This document shows, piece after piece, positions 7,745-14,229 of a stretch of DNA of 39,178 nucleotides. Each line of letters opens with the position of its first letter. The stretch's first letter is position 1. This DNA is from JBOHDX01 sp050700835. Lineage in GTDB: Bacteria > Actinomycetota > Actinomycetes > Propionibacteriales > Nocardioidaceae. A program made the translations under genes and the position numbers. The notes below the pieces were generated by a model. That model was not told the origin of the DNA and ran no database searches. It saw nothing but the letters and a program-made list of their open reading frames with translations. Location: the NCBI GenBank assembly GCA_050700835.1, contig JBOHDX010000096.1, positions 1 through 39,178 of the forward strand, given 5' to 3'.

Positions 7745-9792
7745 GCGCCGACCGGGTCGACGGTGAACAGCACGTGCCGCAGCGCGACCTGGTCGCCCGC
7801 GGCCGCACCGACGTGGCCGACCGTCCCGGCGTAGGGCGCCTTGAGCGCGAGCTCCATCTTCATCGCCTCCATCACGCCGAGGGTCTGACCCTCGCTGACC
7901 TCGTCACCCTGCCCGACCTCGACGGACAGCACCGTCCCCGGCATGGGAGCGACGACCTCACGTTCGGCGAGCACGCTCGACGCTGCCGGGCCGAACGCAT
8001 CCGGTCTGGTGAACACCCAGGGCTGTCCATGCAGCACGACCGTGATCGCGTGCTGATCGACCGCGACGGTCGTGTCGAGTGCGATCCCGTCGACGTCGAC
8101 GCGCACGTGCGTGTCGGACCGCTCCACCAGCGCGATGCGCGTCCGAGTCCCCTGCCCCGTGACCACCCCCGTGGTGGGATCGACCTGCCACGTGGACGTC
8201 GACCCCGCGCGCTGAAGCGTCACCGGCACCGGGGCCGGCGGGCCTCCAGCGCGCCAGCCGTCGGCCGTCCCGAACGGGTCCCGCGCGTCGTCCCGGGCGG
8301 TGACTCGAGCCAGCACCCAGGCCGCGAGCGGCTCCGCCATCGGGGGTACGCCCGGCGCCGCGACCGCCGCGGCACCGGCCGGGTCGTGGTCGAGCCACGC
8401 GGTGTCGATCGCCGCGTCGGCGTAGGCCCGCGACGAGGCCAGCGCCTGCAGGAACCCGACGTTGGTGGTGAGCCCGACGACCGCCGTGTCGTCGAGCGCG
8501 GCGACCAGCGACAACCGGGCGGCCTCGCGGGTCGGCGCATGCACGATGATCTTGCCGAGCATCGGGTCGTAGGCCGTCGTGACGGTGTCACCGGAGTCGA
8601 GAGCGGCGTCCACGCGGGCCCGCGACGGCGAGGGCCACCGCACGATGTCCGCGCGGCCGGCCTGCGGCAGGAAGCCGGCGTAGGGATCCTCGGCATAGAC
8701 CCGGGCTTCGATCGCATGGCCGCTGCACGTCACGTCGGCCTGAGCGAACCCGAGCGGCCGCCCGGCGGCGACGTCCAGCTGCAGCCGGACGATGTCGCGG
8801 CCGGTGACCGCCTCGGTCACCGGGTGCTCGACCTGCAGGCGGGTGTTCATCTCGAGGAAGAAGACCTCGTCGGCAGCGACCAGGAACTCCACCGTGCCCG
8901 CGTTGACGTAGCCGACCTCGCGGGCCAGCGCGACCGCCGACGTCAGCAGGGTCTCGCGCACGGCTGCCGAGATGGTCGGCGCCGGCGCCTCCTCCAGCAC
9001 CTTCTGGTGCCGGCGCTGCACCGAGCAGTCGCGCTCGAAGAGGTGCACGACGTTGCCGTGGTGGTCGCCGACCACCTGGACCTCGACGTGACGGCCGTGC
9101 TCGACGTACCTCTCGATCAGCAGGGTGTCGTCACCGAACGCCGACGCCGCCTCCCGCCCGGCGGCCGCGACCGCGTCGGCCAGGTCGCCGGGCGTACGCA
9201 CGATCCGCATGCCCTTGCCGCCGCCACCGGCCGCCGCCTTGACCAGGACCGGGTACGCGTCGGCAGCCGCCGCCACCGCCGAGCTGCCAGTGCCCGGCCG
9301 GGTGAGCTGAGGCGCAGCGTCATGACCATCAACTGACAGGTCGAAGCCCACTGATAGGTCGAAGCGCGGGGTGACCGGGACACCGGCGCGTTCCGCGATC
9401 TCGCGGGCATGGTCCTTGCGCCCCATCGACTCCATCACCTGGGCACTCGGCCCGATGAACACCAGCCCCGCCTCGGTCACCCGGCGGGCGAACTCGGCCC
9501 GCTCGGACAGGAAGCCGTAGCCGGGGTGCACCGCGTCCGCGCCCGAGACCTCGGCAGCGTGCAGCAGCGCGTCGATCGAGAGGTACGACTGCGACGCCGC
9601 TGCCGGGCCGACGCGCACCGCCAGGTCGGCCTCGCGCACGTGCGGGGCCTCCCGGTCGGCGTCCGACCACACCGCGACCGTGCGCAGTCCTGCCTCCCGG
9701 CAGGCGCGGATGACCCGCAGGGCGATCTCGCCGCGGTTGGCCACCAGCACCGTGGAGAACGGGTGTACGACGCTGTCATCCACGCGCGTCAC
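7741..9792 (-). CDS. Methylcrotonyl-CoA-type carboxylase, biotin carboxylase/carrier subunit
   Basis: The 683-residue alpha subunit carboxylates its own biotin with ATP and bicarbonate and hands CO2 to the partner carboxyltransferase. Domains: N-terminal biotin carboxylase (TVLVANRGEIALRVIRACRE; ATP-grasp loop AAAGGGGKGMR; FLEMNTRLQVEHPVTE; IEARVYAEDP), a linker, and a C-terminal biotinyl domain with EAMKMEL, the biotinylated Lys being residue 645. The GTG at 9792 overlaps the carboxyltransferase TGA by four bases and places the first strand at the usual distance; the frame is open further upstream, but that part is antisense-like. Between VPVTP and YPVLVKA the lid region is about 15 residues longer than usual and contains the duplicated FDLSVG unit. 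Context favours methylcrotonyl-CoA over propionyl- or acetyl-CoA. Confidence 0.94.
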   Translation of the reverse strand: MTRVDDSVVHPFSTVLVANRGEIALRVIRACREAGLRTVAVWSDADREAPHVREADLAVRVGPAAASQSYLSIDALLHAAEVSGADAVHPGYGFLSERAEFARRVTEAGLVFIGPSAQVMESMGRKDHAREIAERAGVPVTPRFDLSVGFDLSVDGHDAAPQLTRPGTGSSAVAAAADAYPVLVKAAAGGGGKGMRIVRTPGDLADAVAAAGREAASAFGDDTLLIERYVEHGRHVEVQVVGDHHGNVVHLFERDCSVQRRHQKVLEEAPAPTISAAVRETLLTSAVALAREVGYVNAGTVEFLVAADEVFFLEMNTRLQVEHPVTEAVTGRDIVRLQLDVAAGRPLGFAQADVTCSGHAIEARVYAEDPYAGFLPQAGRADIVRWPSPSRARVDAALDSGDTVTTAYDPMLGKIIVHAPTREAARLSLVAALDDTAVVGLTTNVGFLQALASSRAYADAAIDTAWLDHDPAGAAAVAAPGVPPMAEPLAAWVLARVTARDDARDPFGTADGWRAGGPPAPVPVTLQRAGSTSTWQVDPTTGVVTGQGTRTRIALVERSDTHVRVDVDGIALDTTVAVDQHAITVVLHGQPWVFTRPDAFGPAASSVLAEREVVAPMPGTVLSVEVGQGDEVSEGQTLGVMEAMKMELALKAPYAGTVGHVGAAAGDQVALRHVLFTVDPVGA
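9333..9365 (-). repeat. 18-bp tandem duplication inside the biotin carboxylase gene
   Basis: Two copies of CTGAYAGGTCGAAGC (plus-strand reading) start 18 bp apart at 9333 and 9351. On the coding strand they give FDLSVG-FDLSVD, adding six residues in frame to the ATP-grasp lid region. Confidence 0.7.
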
Positions 9793-11372
9793 ATCCGGAA
9801 GACGCCGAAGCGCGGCTCGGGGATCGGTGCGTGCGCCGCGGCCGCGAGGCCCATGGCCAGCACCCGCCGGGTGTCCATGGGATCGATGATGCCGTCGTCC
9901 CACAGCCGGGCCGTCGAGTAGTAGGGCGCGCCCTGCGACTCGTACTGCTCGCGGATCGGTGCCTTGAACGCCTCCTCGTCGGTGGCCGACCACTGCTCGC
10001 CTCGTGCCTCCAGGCCGTCACGGCGCACGGTCGCGAGCACCGACGCCGCCTGCTCGCCGCCCATCACCGAGATCCGCGCGTTGGGCCACATCCACAGCTG
10101 GCGCGGGTCGTACGCCCGGCCGCACATGCCGTAGTTTCCGGCGCCGAACGAGCCGCCGATCACGACCGTGAACTTCGGCACGACCGACGACGCGACCGCG
10201 GTGACGAGCTTGGCGCCGTCCTTGGCGATGCCGCCGTTCTCGTACTCTCGGCCGACCATGAAGCCGGTGATGTTCTGCAGGAACACCAGCGGGATGCCGC
10301 GCTGGTTGGCCAGCTCGATGAAGTGGGCACCCTTGAGTGCCGACTCGGAGAACAGGATCCCGTTGTTGGCCAGGATCGCCACCGGATAGCCCCAGATCCG
10401 GGCGAAGCCGCACACCAACGTCTCGCCGTACAACGCCTTGAACTCGTGGAGCCGTGACCCGTCGACCACGCGGCGGACGACCTCACGCACGTCGTAGGGC
10501 GTGCGCGAGTCGGCCGGTACCACGTCGTACACCGTGGCGGGGTCCTCGGCCGGCTCCTCCGGCTCGTGCCGTCGCAGGCTGGGCTGCTCGGGACGCTCGA
10601 ACGTGTCCACGATCGACCTGACGATGGCGAGGGCCTCGGCGTCGTCGGCGGCGAGGTGGTCGACGACACCGGACCTGCGGGCGTGCACGTCGCCGCCGCC
10701 GAGATCCTCGGCGCTCACGACCTCGCCGGTCGCGGCCTTCACCAGCGGCGGGCCCCCGAGGAAGATGGTGCCCTCGTCCTTGACGATCACCGACTCGTCC
10801 GACATCGCGGGTACGTACGCCCCGCCGGCAGTGCACGAGCCCATCACCGCGGCCACCTGCGGCACGCCCATCGCCGACAGGTTGGCCTGGTTGAAGAAGA
10901 TCCGGCCGAAGTGCTCCCGGTCGGGGAACACCTGGTCCTGCAGCGGCAGGTAGGCGCCACCGGAGTCGACGAGGTAGATGCACGGGAGCCGGTTGTCGGC
11001 CGCGATCGTCTGAGCCCGCAGGTGCTTCTTGACCGTGACCGGGTAGTAGGTGCCGCCCTTGACGGTCGCGTCGTTGGCGACGACGACGCACTCGCGCCCG
11101 GACACTCGGCCGATCCCGGTCACGATGCCGGCAGACGGCACCGCGTCGTCGTACATCCCCGTAGCCGCCAGCGGCGACAGCTCGAGCAAGGGGCTGCCCG
11201 GGTCCAGCAGCCGGTCGACCCGGTCGCGAACCAGCAGCTTGCCCCGCCCCGTGTGCTTGGCCCGCGCCGACTCCGACCCTCCCTGGCGGGCCACGGCCAC
11301 CCGCGCGCGCAGCTCGCCGACCAGCTCGCGCAGCCCGGCCTGTGTCGAGGTCCGGGTCGAGGTCTCCGTCAC
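9789..11372 (-). CDS. Methylcrotonyl-CoA-type carboxylase, carboxyltransferase subunit
   Basis: A 527-residue beta subunit of the biotin-dependent acyl-CoA carboxylase. It has two crotonase-like halves: the N-half has GRGKLLVRDRVDRLLDPGS, GGTYYPVTVKKHLRAQTIA and SCTAGGAYVPAMSDESV; the C-half has GFMVGREYENGGIAKDGAK and GGSFGAGNYGMCGRAYDP, which are more like MCCase beta than propionyl-CoA carboxylase beta. Its product would be 3-methylglutaconyl-CoA from 3-methylcrotonyl-CoA. It is the first gene of the operon. The GTG start at 11372 has a TAACAT box six bases upstream, overlapping a GTTAAC-N4-GTTAAC palindrome, so it is probably leaderless and repressor-controlled. Isovaleryl-CoA dehydrogenase and methylglutaconyl-CoA hydratase genes are not in the window. 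Confidence 0.94.
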   Translation of the reverse strand: MTETSTRTSTQAGLRELVGELRARVAVARQGGSESARAKHTGRGKLLVRDRVDRLLDPGSPLLELSPLAATGMYDDAVPSAGIVTGIGRVSGRECVVVANDATVKGGTYYPVTVKKHLRAQTIAADNRLPCIYLVDSGGAYLPLQDQVFPDREHFGRIFFNQANLSAMGVPQVAAVMGSCTAGGAYVPAMSDESVIVKDEGTIFLGGPPLVKAATGEVVSAEDLGGGDVHARRSGVVDHLAADDAEALAIVRSIVDTFERPEQPSLRRHEPEEPAEDPATVYDVVPADSRTPYDVREVVRRVVDGSRLHEFKALYGETLVCGFARIWGYPVAILANNGILFSESALKGAHFIELANQRGIPLVFLQNITGFMVGREYENGGIAKDGAKLVTAVASSVVPKFTVVIGGSFGAGNYGMCGRAYDPRQLWMWPNARISVMGGEQAASVLATVRRDGLEARGEQWSATDEEAFKAPIREQYESQGAPYYSTARLWDDGIIDPMDTRRVLAMGLAAAAHAPIPEPRFGVFRM

Positions 11373-11378
11373 GAGCCG

Positions 11379-11396
11379 ATGTTAACGCTCGTTAAC
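11379..11396 (-). promoter_or_regulatory. Operator overlapping the -10 box of the carboxylase operon
   Basis: GTTAACGCTCGTTAAC at 11381-11396 is a palindrome (GTTAACG-N2-CGTTAAC). On the minus strand its end overlaps TAACAT (11379-11384), a -10 box six bases before the GTG start. A repressor bound here would block the promoter. The same GTTAAC-N4-GTTAAC layout occurs before the TetR gene at 12844. Confidence 0.7.
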
Positions 11397-11546
11397 TACA
11401 GAGGTCCAGCGCGGGCGACCGCGCCCAACCCCCCGCCGGAGTGGTGACCGGAAGTAGCCGGACGTTCACTTTGCCCACCGTTGACCTTTGTGTCCGGGGC
11501 GAGTTGACTGCCCAGGCGCTCACACTCCCGGTGGCAGGAGACCTCC

Positions 11547-12665
11547 ATGAAGCTGGCAAGACCAATCGGCACGCTCACCGCCCTCAGCGCGTTGGCACTG
11601 CTCGCGTTCACGGGCACGTCCGCGGCCTCCGCGGGCGGTCACGCCTCAGGCGACCATCACGGTCGCGCAGCGCTGAACCACATCTACGTGATCATGTTGG
11701 AGAACCACTCGCAGTCCAGCGTCATCGGCGACGCCAACGCGCCCTACATCACGCACCTGGCCCACACGTACACGATGGCCGACCACTACTACGGCGTCAC
11801 CCACCCGTCGATGCCGAACTACATCGCGACGATCGCAGGGGACAACTTCGGCATCCAGGACGACAACGACCAGAACGTCGTCAACCTCGACCGGCCGAAC
11901 CTCGTCGACCAGCTCGAGGCTCACCACATCCGGTGGGGTGCCTACATGCAGACGCTCCCGGCCAACAAGCTCGACCGGTTCGCTCCCAGCTCCGCCGACG
12001 CGCTGTATGCCAAGAAGCACAACCCGTTCGTGCTGTTCGACGACGTCATCAACAACCCGGACCGGATGGCCGACGTCAAGCCGTACACCCAGCTGGCCGG
12101 CGACCTCAACAGCCGACACGCGCCGCAGTTCGTCTGGATCACCCCCAACCAGTGCAACGACATGCACGGCGGCGTCTACGACGCGATCGCCGGTCACCCG
12201 GAGACGCCGTGCCCGTACGGCAGCACCAAGGACGACCCGAACGATGCCGCGCTGAAGCACAAGGCCGACGAGTTCGTGAAGGGCGCGGTGACCACGATCA
12301 TGTCGTCTCGCGCGTGGACGAAGCGCTCCGCGATCGTGATCATCACCGACGAGAACGACTACACCGGCAACACCGAGACCGGCGGCTGGGAGAACGCCGA
12401 CGGCTGCTGCGACTCCCCGTACGTCGCCGCCGGTGACCCTCGGGTCAGCGCTACCTGGCCCGGCGGTACTTACGGCGGCGGTCTCATCCCCGCGGTCGTG
12501 GTGACCGGCTCGGGACCGCGGCACGTGGTGGATCACACCGACTACAACCATTACTCGCTGCTGGCGACGATCGAGACCAACTGGCACCTCGGCTTCCTCG
12601 GCCACGCCGGTGACCGTGCCGGCGGCGTGGTGCCGATGTGGTCGGTGCTGAGGCACCGTCACTAG
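11547..12665 (+). CDS. Secreted phosphoesterase (acid phosphatase/phospholipase C-like family)
   Basis: A 372-residue exported hydrolase. Residues 1-29 form a signal peptide (MKLARPIGT, hydrophobic ALSALALLAFTG, cleavage near SAASA). The mature part has the family's metal-binding entry IYVIMLENHSQSSVIG, then HPSMPNYIATIAGD, WGAYMQ, FVWITPNQCNDMHGG and the C-terminal IVIITDENDYTGN, which supply the Asp, Glu and His ligands of the alkaline-phosphatase-like fold. It should release phosphate from organic esters outside the cell. The start is supported by AGGAG about seven bases upstream of the ATG. The upstream region is shared with the divergent carboxylase operon. A second secreted phosphatase lies at 18592, so phosphate scavenging may be a theme, though no Pho-box was recognised. 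Confidence 0.85.
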   Translation: MKLARPIGTLTALSALALLAFTGTSAASAGGHASGDHHGRAALNHIYVIMLENHSQSSVIGDANAPYITHLAHTYTMADHYYGVTHPSMPNYIATIAGDNFGIQDDNDQNVVNLDRPNLVDQLEAHHIRWGAYMQTLPANKLDRFAPSSADALYAKKHNPFVLFDDVINNPDRMADVKPYTQLAGDLNSRHAPQFVWITPNQCNDMHGGVYDAIAGHPETPCPYGSTKDDPNDAALKHKADEFVKGAVTTIMSSRAWTKRSAIVIITDENDYTGNTETGGWENADGCCDSPYVAAGDPRVSATWPGGTYGGGLIPAVVVTGSGPRHVVDHTDYNHYSLLATIETNWHLGFLGHAGDRAGGVVPMWSVLRHRH

Positions 12666-12711
12666 CGGCGTCCGCCGGAGCTCAACGGAGTCGTCAGGGT
12701 CCACACCGCTC

Positions 12712-12784
12712 CGGCCGCCGTGAGATCACGTTTCGAGGCGTCGCGACGGGTTGGAAGTCGTACGAAAATGTGATCTCGCGGCCG
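12712..12784. repeat. Long imperfect inverted repeat downstream of the phosphoesterase gene
   Basis: The left arm is CGGCCGC (12712-12718), three extra bases, then GAGATCACGTTTCG (12722-12735). The right arm is CGAAAATGTGATCTC (12763-12777) then GCGGCCG. The arms pair over about 20 bases with one mismatch, one unpaired A in the right arm and a three-base bulge, around a 27-base loop. It could act as a transcription terminator or be a small dispersed palindromic element; there is no T-tract. Confidence 0.6.
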
Positions 12785-12843
12785 CGGCCGCCGGACCACG
12801 GCTGCTGCGCGACCCGGACGTCAAGACGCAACAGCCCGAGGAG

Positions 12844-12874
12844 GTTAACAACCGTTAACCAACGGGGATACGCT
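12844..12874 (+). promoter_or_regulatory. Operator and -10 box of the TetR gene
   Basis: GTTAACAACCGTTAAC (12844-12859) has the same half-sites and spacing as the palindrome before the carboxylase operon. TACGCT at 12869-12874 ends seven bases before the GTG start at 12882, indicating a leaderless transcript. The operator falls in the -35/-10 spacer, as for autorepression. Confidence 0.68.
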
Positions 12875-12881
12875 TCACGTC

Positions 12882-14111
12882 GTGTCCACCTCACGGCGCG
12901 AACAGATCCTGTCGAGCGCGGCGGACCTGTTCGCCACACGGGGATTCCACGGTGTGTCGGTGCACGAGATCGGCGCCGCCTGCGGTGTGTCCGGCCCCGC
13001 GTTGTACCGCCACTTCGCCAGCAAGGACGCGATGCTCGCGCGGATGTTGATCGGGATCAGCGAGGAGCTTCTCGAGCAGGGACGAGCGCGGGCGCGGGAC
13101 GCGTCCGGTCCCGGCGAGGCGTTGCGCGCGTTGGTGCGTTGGCACATCGACTTCGCGCTCACCCATCCTGCACTCATCGTGGTGCAGGAGCGCGAGTGGG
13201 CGACGCTGCAATCGTCCGACCGGGACCGGGTACGCCTGCTCCAGCGTCGCTACATCGACGAGTGGGTCGACGTCGTACGCCGGCTCCGCTCAGACCTCGA
13301 CAGACCGACCGCGCGAGCGGCGGTGCAGGCGGTGTTCGGACTGCTCAACTCGACCCCGCACAGCGCAAGGCTCTCCGAGCAGGCGATGAGAGACCTGCTG
13401 GAGAGCCTGGCGCTGAGCGCGTTGCTCCCGCAGCCGGAGGTTCAGCCCGGAGGCGCCGGAGGTTCAGCCCGGTGGCGGCGGCGGAGGCTGGTCCGACGAG
13501 GGCGGGGGTGGCGGCGGGGGAGGCGGAGCCGACGGCGGCTGCCAGGTCTGGGTGGCGCTGGGACCCGGGTCGACCGCACCACCGGCACCCGCAGCGGCAC
13601 CTCTCGCGGGGGGCTGCCAGGCGATCTTCTCGCCGCTCTCGCGCAGACCGAGTGCCGCGAACACCGTCTCCGCGATCGCCAGGATGAACAGCAGGTAGCC
13701 GGACCAGCCAGGGTGCACGCTGATGCCGAACCCCCCGCTCCCGTAGGTGAATCCGCGCAGGATCAACAGCAGTGCGCCGAGTCCTGCCAGCCCCGTAGTG
13801 ATGACGGCCCAACCCAGAGGAAGCGCCGGCAGGGACGTTCCAGCGAACACCCGCACGGCGACCACGGCGGCGGCCGCGAAGACCAGGAGCAGGCCGAGTA
13901 CGCCCCAGCTGTGCCACGCGCTGATGCCGACGGAGAATCCGCCCGCACTCGCGGTGACGAAGGACGTGACGAAGGAGAAGATGAAGACCAGGATCGCGGC
14001 CCCCATCACACCTTGGTCATTGCGATTGATCGACTTCAGATCGACAGGCATGTGCTGCCTCCTAGACGCACGTGCGCCGGGCAGCCCACATGCGGCCCGA
14101 CCCCACCATGA
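12882..14111 (+). CDS. TetR/AcrR family regulator with a run-on antisense tail
   Basis: Residues 1-48 are a clear TetR helix-turn-helix (REQILSSAADLFATRGFHGV, VHEIGAACGVSGPALYRHFASK). Residues 60-185 form an all-helical ligand domain (WHIDFALTHPALIVVQEREW, LLNSTPHSARLS). Comparable regulators are about 190 residues long, so the protein should end near 13440. Here no in-frame stop occurs until 14111; the last roughly 220 codons are Arg/Gly-rich and run antisense through the membrane-protein gene, so they are probably not a selected domain. A 17-bp direct duplication lies exactly at the junction. A lost stop or a frameshift is likely. The shared GTTAAC-N4-GTTAAC site makes it the probable repressor of the carboxylase operon and of itself, with an acyl-CoA as a likely effector (inference). 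Confidence 0.75.
   Translation: MSTSRREQILSSAADLFATRGFHGVSVHEIGAACGVSGPALYRHFASKDAMLARMLIGISEELLEQGRARARDASGPGEALRALVRWHIDFALTHPALIVVQEREWATLQSSDRDRVRLLQRRYIDEWVDVVRRLRSDLDRPTARAAVQAVFGLLNSTPHSARLSEQAMRDLLESLALSALLPQPEVQPGGAGGSARWRRRRLVRRGRGWRRGRRSRRRLPGLGGAGTRVDRTTGTRSGTSRGGLPGDLLAALAQTECREHRLRDRQDEQQVAGPARVHADAEPPAPVGESAQDQQQCAESCQPRSDDGPTQRKRRQGRSSEHPHGDHGGGREDQEQAEYAPAVPRADADGESARTRGDEGRDEGEDEDQDRGPHHTLVIAIDRLQIDRHVLPPRRTCAGQPTCGPTPP
13434..13472. repeat. Duplicated 17-bp unit at the TetR/membrane-protein junction
   Basis: CCGGAGGTTCAGCCCGG occurs at 13434-13450 and again at 13456-13472. The second copy carries the minus-strand TGA stop of the membrane-protein gene. The duplication changes the plus-strand reading frame relative to the unit, and may explain why the TetR frame has no stop. 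Confidence 0.7.
13464..14051 (-). CDS. Four-helix membrane protein with proline-rich tail
   Basis: A 195-residue protein of unknown function. Four hydrophobic segments are visible: GVMGAAILVFIFSFVTSFVT, WGVLGLLLVFAAAAVVAVRV, GWAVITTGLAGLGALLLIL and GWSGYLLFILAIAETVFAAL. A cytoplasmic-looking tail follows, holding runs of six to nine prolines broken by SSDQ. The ATG at 14051 is chosen over longer options because AGGAGG lies six bases upstream. The tail is encoded over the point where the convergent TetR frame fails to stop, and the two genes overlap antisense for the whole of this gene if that frame is translated. Similar small actinobacterial membrane proteins with Pro-rich ends are common but uncharacterised. 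Confidence 0.75.
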   Translation of the reverse strand: MPVDLKSINRNDQGVMGAAILVFIFSFVTSFVTASAGGFSVGISAWHSWGVLGLLLVFAAAAVVAVRVFAGTSLPALPLGWAVITTGLAGLGALLLILRGFTYGSGGFGISVHPGWSGYLLFILAIAETVFAALGLRESGEKIAWQPPARGAAAGAGGAVDPGPSATQTWQPPSAPPPPPPPPPSSDQPPPPPPG

Positions 14112-14210
14112 GCGGCATGTTCCTCCGATTGATACCTGCATGCACGCCATTCGACGTATGTCGCGGCGGCGATTTGGCAACGGACATGGAGAAATCAGGG
14201 CATTACCGCT

Positions 14211-14227
14211 CGCGTCGAATCGACGCG
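14211..14227 (-). terminator. Hairpin after the dha operon
   Basis: CGCGTCG-AAT-CGACGCG is a perfect 7-bp stem with a 3-base loop, beginning three bases beyond the dhaM-like stop codon on the minus strand. There is no U-tract, as is common for GC-rich actinobacterial terminators. Confidence 0.5.
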
Positions 14228-14229
14228 CG

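Noticed and set aside
7447..9336. Very long plus-strand open frame opposite the carboxylase gene
   Set aside because: Composition is Arg/His/Asp-rich with no domain; the minus strand encodes a canonical biotin carboxylase. It is a GC-driven shadow, as are similar frames at 13747-16008, 27308-29353 and 3381-5237.
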